A stretch of DNA of 64,000 nt from positions 201,181,701-201,245,700 of the forward strand of contig CM045761.1 of NCBI GenBank assembly GCA_025200525.1, written 5' to 3'. This DNA is from Camellia lanceoleosa. Its lineage: Eukaryota > Streptophyta > Magnoliopsida > Ericales > Theaceae. This document shows, piece after piece, positions 46,431 through 58,269 of the stretch (its first letter is position 1; each line of letters opens with the position of its first letter). The notes under the pieces are model-generated. The model was not told the DNA's origin. It saw nothing but the letters and a program-made list of their open reading frames with translations, and did not search any database. A program made the translations under genes and the position numbers.

Positions 46431-46691
46431 TGGGCTCAACTACCTAGCAGTTTGCTACTTTCACCCCAAGGACAGTTAGGTAATTTCACATGTGGACATC
46501 TCACAAAAAAATTGAAAAATTAAAACTCAAAAAAAGTTAAAAAGGCTATCCCACTTCTTCACCTCTTCAGCCTCCTATACAATCACAAATTCGCCATGAA
46601 TTCCAATTTTCAACGAAATCTAAGAATAAACTAGACAAGTATCAAACAAATGCAAAAATTTGATGAGAAAGAAAAGGAGGAGAAAGATTAC

Positions 46692-47235
46692 TATGGGCGT
46701 TGATTTCCGACCACATAACCAAACGAGGAACTCAGCTGGAGTGCACTGGCAGAATAAATTAAGTCCGAACATCTGCCAACAAGAATATGAGAATATTGCG
46801 GTAGTTCGTCCACCCAGGGGCACTCCAACGATCAAGTCAGTAATCTTATTTATCACAGATATCAATACAAGTACTTAAACTTCAACAATGAAAGCATAAA
46901 AACATCTCAAATAAAGCATACCTTAGACCCACGAGGGTGCCGTACTTTTACAATGATCAGTGTCTAACTTCCCCTAGAAGTCTTACTTCATGGGACTCTA
47001 TCATTTATAAAGATAACATTTATCACAACTCACACTATTCAGATTAAGATGAACTCCCTCAAGAGTCTCATCTCTATCCAAATAGGTAGTTTGATGTCAT
47101 CTAGGACTCTAGTCCTCTATCCAAATATCTCGAATTTTGGTATTATCGCACTATATCTAGGCACCATGGTCCGCCCACGTGGCACCTCGGTTAACAACCT
47201 CTTCCACGTGGACTACCTAAAAATATGTCCCCACA
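46692..47235 (-). repeat. 3' LTR of the second Gypsy element
   Basis: On + it starts TATGGGCGTTGATTTCC and ends TATGTCCCCACA; on - it therefore starts TGTGGGGACATA. The adjacent GCCCCCTAGG is the polypurine tract on -. Terminal CA has mutated to TA at the left end. Confidence 0.85.
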
Positions 47236-47519
47236 ATTGCCCCCTAGGTTCTATTACCTCGGCAAACTGAGGTGATGAAACCTATACATGTACTTCCCTG
47301 ATCGAGATCGTGACTCGTTGGCACCAAGAAACAAGGACTCAAATGTCCACTTGTCAAGAATCAAGAACCAAAAACCATGAACCATCATGTTTTATTTCAT
47401 CTAGGTCCAACATCTCAACAGAGATCGCACTATTAGCAGAGATCATGACTTGCTAGTTCAAGAATATCAAGATCCTAGTATCAACTCATCAGAAACCAAG
47501 AATAAACACGTTCTGCCCC

Positions 47520-47720
47520 CATTCAAATTCAACATCTCAACCAAGATCAACATCTCAACTAAAATCATCATGTTAACCAAGATCACCATCTCAACCGAGA
47601 TCGTCATCTCTACCGAGATCAATATCTCAACTGAGGTCATCATGTCAACCAAGATCACCATCTCAATCGAGATTGCCATCTCAGCCGAGATCGTCATCTC
47701 AACCGAGATCATCATGAGAT
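47520..47720. repeat. Short tandem repeat (CATCTCAACCGAGAT)n
   Basis: About ten units of 21-24 bp alternate CATCTCAACCGAGATC and ATCATGTCAACCAAGATCACC. ORFs on both strands read as Ile/Ser/Thr or Val/Glu/Met repeats and are artefacts. Confidence 0.85.
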
Positions 47721-48372
47721 TGGAGCGTACCAATCACATCCTCATCATGTCGCATCAATTCTGCCCCCCGCCGTCTGATGTCAACACGGGCACGTCAGGA
47801 CTCGAAATCATAACTTTTTGCCATATTTTTCTAATTCCAGCAAAACCATTTCATCTTCTTATTTCATCTCTATCTGTGTCCCTAGACTTTCTTTCTCTTG
47901 GCCTCTGCAAACCATCATCGCTGTTCTTGAAGCATTTATTATTATGAAGACTCCGTTTGTGCCCAAGGTTCAAACTCTATCAGCTAAACCAGACTAACAG
48001 CCAAACAATTCATCAGCTGCTCCACACAACAACCCACTATCTCAATGGCAGTGAAAACACCAACATAGCGACAATCTTGTAGCTAGAACCAGGAATAAGA
48101 AACACAGAGGTCCTAAGCTCCCAGCCTTTGACCTTGATAATTTTCCAATTGCCTTATCTGTGAGTAACCATCGTCGTAACCAATGACGACATGTCTTGTC
48201 GAACTGTTGTCGTAGAAGACCTTCTTGTTGACATCCCTAATGTCATAACTGTGCAATCCACTGTATCTCCTTATAGTCAATCCAACATGCTTATGCCTCC
48301 AGTAACTCAATATCTCGAAAGAGAAGCACATGAAGCAAGTGGACCAAGTTACTGCCGCCAAAGCTGAGGCCA

Positions 48373-48699
48373 TTGCTAAGACCGAAAAAACAAGTCAACA
48401 TGGCTTGCAACAAAGGCTATTATCTTGACTGGATGACATCCTTCAAAAAGATGTCTGTCCCCGAGGACTCACCCCTCCGTGATATGGGTCAACTCAATGT
48501 CTCTTTCCTTTCCTCTCCCAATCAATCTGAAGATGAGGCCGAAGAAGTAGAAGAGGCCGATGACGAGGAGATTGGAGACAAGGAAGAGGCCGAGGCTGAG
48601 ATTGCCGAGAAAGAATCTGAAGCTCCTGCTAGGGCCAAGTCCCCAACTCTGAATGAGCAAGTCCTTGACTTGACTCAGGATGAGGAGGATAAGGTTTAA
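48373..48699 (+). pseudogene. Antisense-ORF remnant of the second Gypsy element, acidic C terminus
   Basis: On +, opposite the element's sense strand and between the integrase remnant and the 3' LTR, a 108-codon frame reads NKGYYLDWMTSFKKM then a Glu/Asp-rich tail (DEAEEVEEADDEEIGD). Position, strand and a KGYY...F motif before an acidic tail fit the C-terminal part of Tat antisense ORFs, so both Gypsy elements in the window carry one. Upstream exons are not reconstructable. Confidence 0.5.
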
Positions 48700-48859
48700 A
48701 TGACCACTTTTGAGACCGAGGTCGAAACTGCCAACAAGAGTCTAAATGACACACTGCATGAGATCGACACCGAGGTCCAGGCTAAAAAATTTGCCCAGCT
48801 GTCTGCCGAGGCTGACACAATGCCAATTGCCAAGGTAGGGCAGACTGTGGAAAATGCAT

Positions 48860-49600
48860 GAACTTTGGTTTTTCCTCATTTTTGTACTTTTCCTTCTTAC
48901 TTTTGGACAGCTGTAATCTTTTGTTTGAAAAATGCTAGCTTTATATTTGGCCGATGAGCTCCTTTTGTCTTTGTAGATAAACAAATAATCTCTTATGCCA
49001 GGTCGAAGTTCCTTTTTGTATTTGAACAAATTTCTTTTCTAAATGCAAGTCTTATATTTTCTTCCAAGTGTTGAATATATGCCTTCCTAACTTAGAATAT
49101 TTTTGCATTTCTTCAAAATGTACATTAACTGTATAATAACTTTGGGATACAATACCTCGGATAAACCTTAACTATTTGCCTCAGCTAACACTATAAAAAT
49201 AAAAATAATTTTACAAGTGTTATTGCTTTTTTACCTCCATACACTATCTTCTATTAAGACTTCACCCTTTCTAAGTTTTGACAACCTGGTTGGTTACCTT
49301 AGGTAACATGTACCTCGGATACTTTATTTATCATTGCATCGGTTAACTTTAACTTGTAAATTTCTTCGAAATTTCAACAAGTGTTAAGCCTATTTCTAAA
49401 AATTTTAACAAGTGTCAAACTCTTAAGTTTGTTCATCACTCTAGCTCCCTGCCCCCTAATGTGAACCTAAGTTCCACTTAAGTTCACATTAAGCATGTGA
49501 CTATGGTCTTTTGCCGAAGTTAGATTCAAACAAAGGCTTCCTGAGGTGTTTCGACCTTGGTTTCTCTGTTAATGAACTTAGTTCCATTTTGAGTTTGACT
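48860..49600. other. Non-coding interior of the second Gypsy element
   Basis: T-rich sequence between the antisense-ORF remnant and the first array. Short words such as TACCTCGGATA and TTTCAACAAGTG recur, but I see no gene. CACTTAAGTTCACATTAAG near 49475 is partly duplicated just upstream. Confidence 0.5.
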
Positions 49601-49619
49601 CTGCTGATATGGCAAGTCC

Positions 49620-50545
49620 AGGTTAATTCAACTTAGTTCAACTCCATTATATACAAGTATAATTCAACTCTGCCATATAATTAATGAGTCTAAGTTATTC
49701 GTTATGTTTCATTCAGAAATATCGTCAACTTAGTTCAACTCTATTATATGTAAGTATAATTCGACTCTGCCATATAATAAGTCTAAATTATTTGTCATGT
49801 TTCATTCAGAAACATCACCAACTTAGTTCAACTCTATTATATGTAAGTATAATTCGACTATGCCATATAATAAGTCTAAGTAATTCGTCATGTTTCATTT
49901 AGAAACATCACCAACTTAGCTCAACTCTATTATATGCAAGTATAATTCGACTTTGCCATATAATAAGTCTAAGTTATTCGTTATGTTTTATTCAGAAACA
50001 TCGCCAACTTAGTTCAACTCTATCATAGGCAAGTATAATTCAACTCTGCCATATAATAAGTATAAGTTATTCGTCATGTTTCATTTAGAAACATCGCCAA
50101 CTTAGTTCAACTCTATCATATGTAAGTATAATTCAACTCTGCCATATAATAAGTCTAAGTTATTCGTCATGTTTCATTCAGAAACATCGCCAACTTAGTT
50201 CAACTCTATCATATGCAAGTATAATTCTACTCTGCATATAATAAGTCTAAGTTATTCGTCATGTTTCATTCAGAAATATTGGCAACTTAGTTCAACTCTA
50301 TCATGTGCAAGTATAATTCGACTCTGCCATATAATAAGTCTAAGTTATTCATCATGCTTCATTCCAAAACATCGCCAATTTAGTTCAACTCTATCATATG
50401 CAAGTATAATTTGACTCTGCCATATAATAAGTCTAAGTTATTCATCATGTTCCATTCAGAAACATCACCAACTTAGTTCAACTCTATCATATGTAAGTAT
50501 AATTCAACTCTACCATATGATAAGTCTAAGTTACTTGTCATGTTC
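49620..50545. repeat. Tandem array of about ten 92-bp units
   Basis: Each unit has ACTTAGTTCAACTCTATCAT, GCAAGTATAATTCGACTCTG, CCATATAATAAGTCTAAGTT and TCATGTTTCATTCAGAAACA. Units start near 49631, 49730, 49821, 49916, 50008, 50100, 50193, 50284, 50380 and 50471. Direct, head-to-tail, no unique spacers, so not CRISPR-like. Confidence 0.9.
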
Positions 50546-50666
50546 ACCATGGGAACATTGCCATAAGACATTTCGGTCTTATCGCATAATCATGGATTCT
50601 AATAACATTTTTACGCTTTTTTACATAGGCTTCGGCATCCTTTTGCATGTAGGGTTACCAGAATCC

Positions 50667-50876
50667 CTATGATATAGTTCTGTGGGCAAGGGATCTGCCC
50701 TCTACATGGATCTCGTGTAAAAAGTTTTCAACTTGGGAAGGATATACACATCGCAATAGAGGTCCAGTAAAAGTCCTTCTGTACAAATGGCCTTCTGCTG
50801 ATAGGCAGAACCTGGCCGATTTCAATTTGATCTTGTGTGCTTCTTTTTTGTCTTCTAAGATCTGCGATCTGCTCAT
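50667..50876 (-). pseudogene. Integrase N-terminal fragment of the second Gypsy element
   Basis: On - the frame reads DKKEAHKIKLKSARFCLSAE, then LYRRTFTGPLLRCVYPSQVE and EIHVEGRSLAHRTIS, the region before and around the zinc-binding HHCC module in Gypsy integrases. The catalytic core is missing. It is the only pol relic left and confirms the - orientation. Confidence 0.75.
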
Positions 50877-50879
50877 TTA

Positions 50880-52050
50880 GGCTGAGCTCTTGTCTTCTCG
50901 AACCTACTCATCTAGGCCGAGATCTTGTCTTCTGGGATCTGGGATCTGAGATCTGGAATCCGGGATATGCTCACTTAGGCTGAGCTCTTGTCTTCTCGGA
51001 CCTAATCATCTAGGCCGAGATCTTGTCTTCTAGGATCTAGGATCCGGGATCTGGAATCCGGGATCTGCTCACTTAAGCTGAGCTCTTGTCTTCTCAGACC
51101 TACTCATCTAAGCTGAGATCTTGTCTTTTGGGATTTGGGACCTGGGACCCGGGATCTAGAATCTGGGATCTGCTCACTTAGGCTGAGCTTTTGTCTTTTC
51201 GGACCTAATCATCTAGGCCGAGATTTTGTCTTCTAGGATATGGGATCCGGGGATTTGGGATCTAGAATCAGGGATCTACTCACTTGCGTTGAGCATTTGT
51301 CTTCTCGCACCTAATCATTTAGACCGAGATCTTGTCTTCTAGGATCTGGAATTCGGGATCTGCTCACTTACGCTGAGCTCTTGTTTTCTCGAACCTAATC
51401 ATCTACGCCGAGATCTTGTCTTCTAGGATCTGGGATCTGGGATTCAGGCTCAGGAATCAAGGATCTGCTCACTTAGGCTAAGCTCTTGTCTTATCAGACC
51501 TACTCATCTAGGCTGAGATCTTGTTTTCTGGGATTTGGGATTCGGGATTCGAGATCTAGAATCTGGGATCTGCTCACTTAGGTTGAGTTCTTGTCTTCTC
51601 GGACCTACTCATCTAGGCCGAGATCTTATCTTCTAGGATTTGGGATCCGGGATCTGGAATCCAGGATCAGCTCACTTAGGCTGAGCTATTGTCTTTTCGG
51701 ACTTAATCATCTAGGCCAAGATCTTGTCTTCTAGGATCTGGGATCCGGGATCTGTTCACTCAGGCTGAGCTCTTGTCTTCTCGGACCTACTCATCTAGGC
51801 CGAGATCTTATCTTCTGGGATCTACGATCCGGGATCCGGGATTTGCTCACTTAGGCTGAGCTCTTGTCTTCTCGGACCTACTCATCTAGGCCGAGATCTT
51901 GTCTTCTAGGATCTGGGATTCGAGATCTGGAATCCGAGATCTGCTCAGTTAGGCTGAGCCCTTGTCTTCTTGGATCTACTCATCTAGGCCGAGATCTTGT
52001 TTTCTAGGATCTGGGATCTGGAATCCGAGATCTACTCACTTAGGCTGATC
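50880..52050. repeat. Tandem array of about twelve 95-110-bp units in place of gag-pol
   Basis: Each unit has GCTCACTTAGGCTGAGCTCT, TGTCTTCTCGGACCTACTCA, TCTAGGCCGAGATCTTGTCT and a variable run of GGGATCTGGGATCCGGGATC-type words. TAGGCTGAGCTCTTGTCTTC and TAGGCCGAGATCTTGTCTTC are themselves related, so the unit is an older dimer. It lies between the primer site and the integrase remnant, exactly where gag, protease and RT should be. Confidence 0.9.
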
Positions 52051-52224
52051 TTTCTATACTTGAAAGTCAACTCTTTGGGAGTGCTCATGCCCCTTTATCT
52101 TTGCATTCATCCCTTCTAGAAGGGCCTTCATTCCATCAATGTTGACATATTCTTCTTCTTCGCTGAACTTATTGTTGCCAAAACGTTGATCTTGCACGAT
52201 GATGGAAATCTATTCTAACTAAGT

Positions 52225-52243
52225 TCCCATAGACGGCGCCAAA
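52225..52243 (-). other. Primer-binding site of the second Gypsy element
   Basis: On - the sequence next to the 5' LTR reads TTTGGCGCCGTCTATGGGA, a well-preserved plant Gypsy primer site type. Confidence 0.8.
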
Positions 52244-52244
52244 T

Positions 52245-52784
52245 TGTGGGTGTTGACTTCCGACCACACAACCAAACGGGGAACTCAGCTGGAGAGCACT
52301 AGCAGAATAGATTAAGCCCGAACATCTACCAACAAGAATATAAGAATATCGCAGTAGTTCGTCCACCTAGGGACACTCCGACGATCAAGTCAATAATCTT
52401 ATCTCTCATAGATATCAATACAAGTACTTAAACTTCAATAATGAAAGCATAAAAGCATCTCAAATAAAGCATACCTTAGACCCACGAAGGTCCCTTACTT
52501 TTATAATGATCAATGTTCAACTTCCCCTAGAAGTCTTACTTCATGGGACTCTATCATTTACAAAGATAACATTTATCACAACTCACACTATTCAGATTAA
52601 GATAAACTCCCTCAAGAATCTCATCTCCATCCAAATAGGTAGCTTGATATCATTTAAGACTCTAGTCCTTTATTCAAATATCTCAAATTCCAGTATTATC
52701 GCACCATATCTCAACACCATGGTCCACCCACGTGGCACGCTAACAACCTCGGCCACGTGGACTACCTAAAAATATGTCCCCATA
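52245..52784 (-). repeat. 5' LTR of the second Gypsy element
   Basis: 540 bp, collinear with 46692-47235. On + it starts TGTGGGTGTTGACTTCC and ends TATGTCCCCATA. The outer TG (on -) has mutated to TA; the ATTAC TSD follows at 52785-52789. Confidence 0.85.
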
Positions 52785-52789
52785 ATTAC

Positions 52790-55021
52790 CATGGCGATCA
52801 AATCGACCATAAGCCTTGGTCAACCCTACTAGAAGAACTCCCATCGAAAAAAATCATAATAAATGTAGTTAGATGTGTGGTTCATTATTTTTTCCTACAA
52901 CTCTAATGCTAATCATAACTGCAGAAAATTATTAGATATTTCTAAAATACCATGTGTCTATACTTGTTTACTAATTATCATTTATCATATTTTTTCATAT
53001 TTTTCAATTATAGAATCTTTTGGATAGTAGCTTTTTATTCATTTTAAGTCACATCACCTCTCACATTTTTTACTTATAAAAAAAAATTTATAAAAAGTCA
53101 AAAAGTTAACGTTTTACCAATTTTTCAAAACACTCTTATCTAACATAAAATCATAATAATTTATTTTAGGGGTACTTATCAATTAGTCCTATTAACTAGA
53201 CTTATTTACCTACATATCCTAACTAATAAATTTAACACTATAAAAATAAGAGAGTGATAAATTTATCACTAAAAATTTATTCATAAAAACAAAGAGACTG
53301 ATAAATTTATTACTATAAATTTATTCATAAAAATAAAAGACTGATAAATTTATCTTTATCACTTAATAAATTTATCAATAGGACTTAATGGGTAATAAGT
53401 TTTCAAAACAGGACCTATTAGGTAATAAGTCTCCAAAGTAAGACCTATTTTATCTGCTATTCATAATATTATAAAAGATCACGTGGCCTTACTTTCGAAG
53501 TGTCCAATAATAACCCTGTAAATGCATGTAAGGAAAATTAATTATTTATGTTTGAGCTGCCCCTTAATTTTTAGTTTCTGACAATGAATTAAATGGCTAA
53601 CATTTATTTAATATTGAAAAGTATGTAAATAGTGTTTTAAAAATATATAAAAATATTAAAAAATATATTAATTTCAATAAAATTATATTAAAAAGTGGCT
53701 TAATATTTTTAATTTTTTGTGTTTTACTTGTTTGCAAGACTATTTTTTTAAATAAAGTATTAAAAAAATAAATATTCAAGATAAAAATTAATTTGATATG
53801 AAAAATAAGTTAACAATTTCTAATAACTTTTTATTTTTTATTTTTAAAAAAACTTATTTTATTCCGTCCAAAATTAATAATCATATATATAAAAAAAAAG
53901 GCTTCCAAGGTTAAATGAAGAGTTAAGTTTGATGTGTAAAAAAATTTAACAAATATAATGATTTTTTTAATTAAATTAAATGAAAACTGTTATTCTTGCC
54001 ATTTGTAATATTGTTGACTTATTTTAAATGGCATGTTTTATTACTTTGAATATTTAGTTCAAAACTTTGTTAGTGAGCTCATTAAACAATAACATTTGTT
54101 ATCATTTGGGTTGTTTTTAGGTATAAGTTGGTTTTTTACTTATTATGGAAAAAAAAATGTGTAAAAAAATAAATAGGTGATATAATCCAAATAAGTCAAT
54201 AAGTTTACGGTTGGCTTAACCTTTAAACCATCAAAGCTAATGCTTTAGGCCACAAATATTACCAAGGCCCCAAATTTTTAAAAATTATAATTAAGACCTA
54301 TATAATTTCATCATTCTTTTGTTTTAAAAAAAAAAAAAAGGCTCCGCCCATTAAGAAAGAATGTCTAAAATTATGAGTAATGATATATAAATTAACAATT
54401 TTTACAAAAATTTATTACTCTTGGACGTGACATCTTTCTTACAAATTGTATAGCATTTTTCTTTTCTTTATAATATTATTGTAGTAGATCTCATTTCAAG
54501 TTCTAAAATTTTGTTGCTTAATGATCAATCAATAAATAAAAAAAACACTAATAAAAATTATGAGTTTGTGTAGTATTTTCCTTTCCAAATATGTTGTTGT
54601 GTGTGACAATAGAAAATATTACATTTTCACCTTTCTCAATGTTTTGAGAAAGTTGATAATGAGACATCACAATTTCTGAAGGATTTTTAGAATTAATTGA
54701 AGTATTAACTATGTAAGAAAAAAAATTCGGTCCTTTTCAAATGTTTGTATTATTAACAAATTGGCATAAAAGAGATTAAGGGGATTAACTATACTACTCA
54801 TTCAAAAAAAATATATCAACAAAACTTGATATAAAGATTTAATTGATAATTTCGTATATCAAAATATTAGAAAAATAACTTTTACATAATAATTTTATAT
54901 AGCATTAAAAATTTATAAAAAGTATCATTGCAACCAATTACTTTAGGCCTTAATTTATCTTGAGTGGATCTTAAATAAATTAATAAATTCAAATTTTTAA
55001 ATGTTGTCAAAAAAAAGTACT
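52790..55021. other. AT-rich intergenic DNA
   Basis: No gene. 53240-53400 holds several GATAAATTTAT..AAAATTTATTCATAAAAA units, and AGGACCTATTAGGTAATAAG-type words flank them. Near 54320 there is an A-run then GGCTCCGCCCATTAAG; no TSD or terminal repeat was established. Confidence 0.5.
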
Positions 55022-55024
55022 TTA

Positions 55025-55493
55025 GACCATCTCCAACCGATTGAACAAATTTTTCATCAAATTTGAGTAAAAAAAAAAAAGACGTTTGGCTCAATCTGAT
55101 ACCAATCACTCAAACGGTGTACTGTAATTTTCATCAAAACGCACTGGACGTCCGGAGGGACGACTGGCCGGTCGACTGAAAAGAGCAAAATCTGTACAAT
55201 TCTGTTTCAAGCTTGATGGTCATCCGGGGGGTCGACCCCGGGGTTGACCGGATGATTGACCTCCCAATGTAAAATCTGTACAAAATTTTGCGAAAATCGG
55301 TCATCTGGTAGTGAAAATACAACGGTAATGAATAGTATTTTGGTGAATGACCCAGCGCATTCTCATTTTGGTGAAACTTTTGATGAATTCTCAATTTGAT
55401 ATCCATTTGGTGAAACCATTAGAACCATAAAAGTGATTTTTTTTCACCAAATTCAAATCTGATGGTGAATTTGGCTCACCGTTGGAAATGGTC
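55025..55493. mobile_element. PIF/Harbinger-like MITE, 469 bp, TSD TTA
   Basis: The left end GACCATCTCCAACCG and the right end CACCGTTGGAAATGGTC are inverted (about 13/15 paired), with perfect TTA at 55022-55024 and 55494-55496. A TTA 3-bp TSD is the PIF/Harbinger preference. The centre has a GC-rich hairpin: TCATCCGG and CCGGATGA around a perfect GGGGTCGACCCC palindrome (about 55211-55250). No transposase ORF. Confidence 0.8.
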
Positions 55494-55496
55494 TTA

Positions 55497-56700
55497 CCCA
55501 TTATTTATTGTACCTTCACAATTGTCCTTTTTTCTTTTTCTTTTTTTTTTTTTGAACAGTTCGCAATTGTCCTTGGAACACCTGTTAATATTTACTTTTA
55601 ATATTAAAAAATGTGAAGTGTGAATAAATACACCCAAATAAAGTTATAAAAAATAAGGGTAAATTACAGTGACACTCTTGAAATTTTTGCTTAATACAGA
55701 TTCTCCCTTCACATTTGAAATATTATACTTATTCCCTTGTCAGATTAAAATAACATATTTATCCTTTAGTCTTTATATATATATATATATAAAACAATAA
55801 GATAATACTGATATTTTGTTCATGTCATTTCAAAAGAAATAATAATTATCTTCTTTAGTTTAACTCACAAAATTTTTATTTATTTTTTATTTTTCATGTT
55901 TTTTTTACTGGTTTTTCTTTTAATATTTTAAGCAATTTTTATTAATTTATTATTTTTTAGATGCACCTAATCTATATATACTTAAGAAGTATAATATTTT
56001 GTGATTTTTTTTTTAAATTCACCAAATACAAAAAATACAAAAATTTAGTAATACTATAACAAATGTAGATGAATAGACGAGAAAAAAAAATGATGGTAGA
56101 AATAAAAATATTGTGATAGTGATATTATTATAAATATAAATTATGTTTATAAATGTTTTGTTTTAAAGTGAAATATCACCATTAAGTTATATTATTGTGT
56201 TTGAAAATTTTATATAAAATCTATGTTGTATATCGTCACTTAATAAGAATATATTCATATAAGATTTAATGATAAAAAGTTATAAAATATAATCATGATC
56301 ATAGGAGAAAAAAATGGTAGAAAAAAAGATAAAATAGTCATTTAAAAAATTTTAGGATATGACGAACAATTTAAAGAATAATGATAAGAGGAAGAAATGG
56401 TAGAAAAAAAAGATAAAATAATTATTTAAAAAATTTTAGGATATAGCATGAACAATTTAGAAAATAATTTGTAATGAGATTATAGATCTCAGGAAGAAAA
56501 ATATAACTTTTTAAGGTCAAGTTTGGCATATTTCAAATAATTCATCTTTTTATTTTTTTAGCTTTTTTTCATCACATCACCTCTCTACTTTTCTCAGATA
56601 TCTTTTTAAGTAAAAGACAAAAAATACACTTATTTAGGTCATTCCAAACAACCCCTAAATATGAGTGAAAATTTTATATTAAACAAAAATCTCAAAGGTA
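55497..56700. other. AT-rich intergenic DNA with a short tandem duplication
   Basis: An 85-bp unit (ATGGTAGAAAAAAAGATAAAAT, AATTTTAGGATATG type) is duplicated at about 56306-56475. A GGGTAAATTACAGTGACAC terminus-like motif lies near 55657 without a partner. An (AT)n stretch is at 55773-55787. No gene. Confidence 0.5.
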
Positions 56701-56701
56701 C

Positions 56702-57525
56702 AGTACCAGGGCGGACCTAGGGCTGGCCATAGGTGGCTGCAGCCCAGCCCAAAATTTAAAAAATCTATAGAAAATTTTTTTTCCACCCAACCTAGCCTCC
56801 CAACCTCTCCCAGTCTAGCCCCAAATAAGGGCCAATAGTTTTTTTGTTTGTTTTTTAAATAGGCAGCCCAATAGCTACCCAATACTTACCCAAAAAAATA
56901 GATAGGCAGGCCAATAGGTTTGTATTTGTTTAAAGAACAAATCTTCTAAAACAATCCTCACATCTTTCAATAGATAGGAAGCAGCCCTCTCTTCGTCTTT
57001 TCCGTCGTCTCTAGTAGCTTACAGCAACTCCACTTTCCTAACATTTTTTGTAAATGTAATTAATTAATTATATTATTTCATTGGTTGATAATGGAATTGA
57101 TTAACAATAGTTTTAAAATTTTGTCTTTATGCAACAAATATTATATTACTCTTAGTTTTTTTATGATGCTGTCTTGTTTAATGTTTTATATTGCTCTTAG
57201 TTTTTTAACCTTGAAATATGTTAAAACTGTCATTCGCAATTCAACGGGGGATAAGTTTCTTATCGATTGCTTGTCTCTCTACATTGAATGAAACCTTACA
57301 TGGAAAACTGATCTAGATTTTGTAATTGATGAATTCAAATATTTAGAGACTCGTCGAGTACAACTTAATTAAATTGTTTCTAATCAATAAGTTTAGATAT
57401 TAATTTAAATTATATTATTAAATTCTTTTTTTTCTTATATGATTAGACGTGAAATATATTATAAAATTTTATTTTAATATTAATCCACCCCATCAACGAA
57501 TCCTAAGTTCACCCTTGGATCAGTA
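56702..57525. mobile_element. Possible degraded non-autonomous DNA element
   Basis: The left text CCAGGGCGGACCTAGGGC and the right text CCTAAGTTCACCCTTGG are imperfect inverted copies of a GGGCGGACCYAGG-type terminus common in plant hAT-like elements. Target duplications do not match well. AT-rich interior, no transposase. Confidence 0.35.
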
Positions 57526-58044
57526 TAATTTATCCAAACAATAAACACTTTAGATGGACCTCCCAAACACGAAGCTCAACTAAACCCCTTCACACATTCT
57601 CTCTCTCCCTTCTTCCGGCGCATTCTTTTAGGATTACACTGTAATATTTTTCACTTCAAAGTTATAATAGAAAATCTTCACTGTATTGTTTAAGAATTTA
57701 TAATATATTTTTTAAATTTAAAATATTGATAAGTTTTTATAATTATTTTATTATTTAATGTAATGAAAATCGTGCAATAGATAGGATCTTAATCCTTTTT
57801 CTTTTTTTTTAAATATTTGAAAAAATTAAAAGAACGATTTAATAAATTATAATAAGTTTTTTAATTTTTCCCCAAACAGGGGCCTAAGAATAAAGCGAAT
57901 AGACGATGATGCCCAGGACACATTCAGAGGTAAAGCAAAGCACCCACAATCCTAAAAATGCTCTGAAAAGCATCGCAATCCAAACCTAACTAAACTGTCT
58001 CTTCGTCTTATTGTCTGTGTGTTTGCGCAAGTCTCTGTGCAAGT

Positions 58045-58137
58045 ATGGGACTCTGTTGCTCAAAGAAGCCAAAGACCCAAGCGTGGCTTTTGAAACTTTT
58101 GAAAAAATCTTATTTTTTTATTAACTTTGAACATTAA
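58045..58137 (+). CDS. Small ORF (30 aa) with an N-myristoylation/palmitoylation-like start, doubtful
   Basis: ATG at 58045 follows a C/T-rich leader-like stretch (57990-58040) and encodes MGLCCSKKPKTQAW..., stopping at 58137. Gly2, Cys4/Cys5, Ser6 and Lys7 are what plant membrane-anchored kinases of the CDPK type use at their N termini. A kinase exon that has lost its own ATG starts 1.05 kb downstream on the same strand, but no good donor and acceptor connect the two. It could be a first exon, a captured fragment, or chance. Confidence 0.2.
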   Translation: MGLCCSKKPKTQAWLLKLLKKSYFFINFEH

Positions 58138-58269
58138 TTAAGGTGGGACTTAAGCGCTATTTTTAACGTTTTTAATGGGATTCATATTTAATGCCGCATA
58201 ATGAATAAAACTATATATTTGGTTACTCAAAATCATTTCCGGATGAATGAGAATTCGACACACGTTTTC

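Larger units (their letters stand above)
46692..52784 (-). mobile_element. Second Tat-like Gypsy element, internally replaced by tandem arrays, TSD ATTAC
   Basis: LTRs at 46692-47235 and 52245-52784, with perfect TSD ATTAC (46687-46691, 52785-52789). On - the primer site TTTGGCGCCGTCTATGGGA lies just inside the right LTR, and a GGGGGCAAT polypurine tract just inside the left one, fixing the orientation as -. Between them remain only an integrase fragment (50876-50667), an acidic ORF on + in the antisense-ORF position, and two large tandem arrays. Gag, protease, RT and RNase H are absent. The LTRs differ at many more sites than those of the Gag-only element, so this is an older insertion. Confidence 0.87.

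Noticed and set aside
45626..46439. Phe-rich and Lys-rich ORFs
   Set aside because: They are translations of the A-rich tandem array.
49620..52050. Regularly spaced repeats resembling a CRISPR array
   Set aside because: Units are contiguous head-to-tail with no unique spacers, lie inside a plant Gypsy element, and there are no cas genes.
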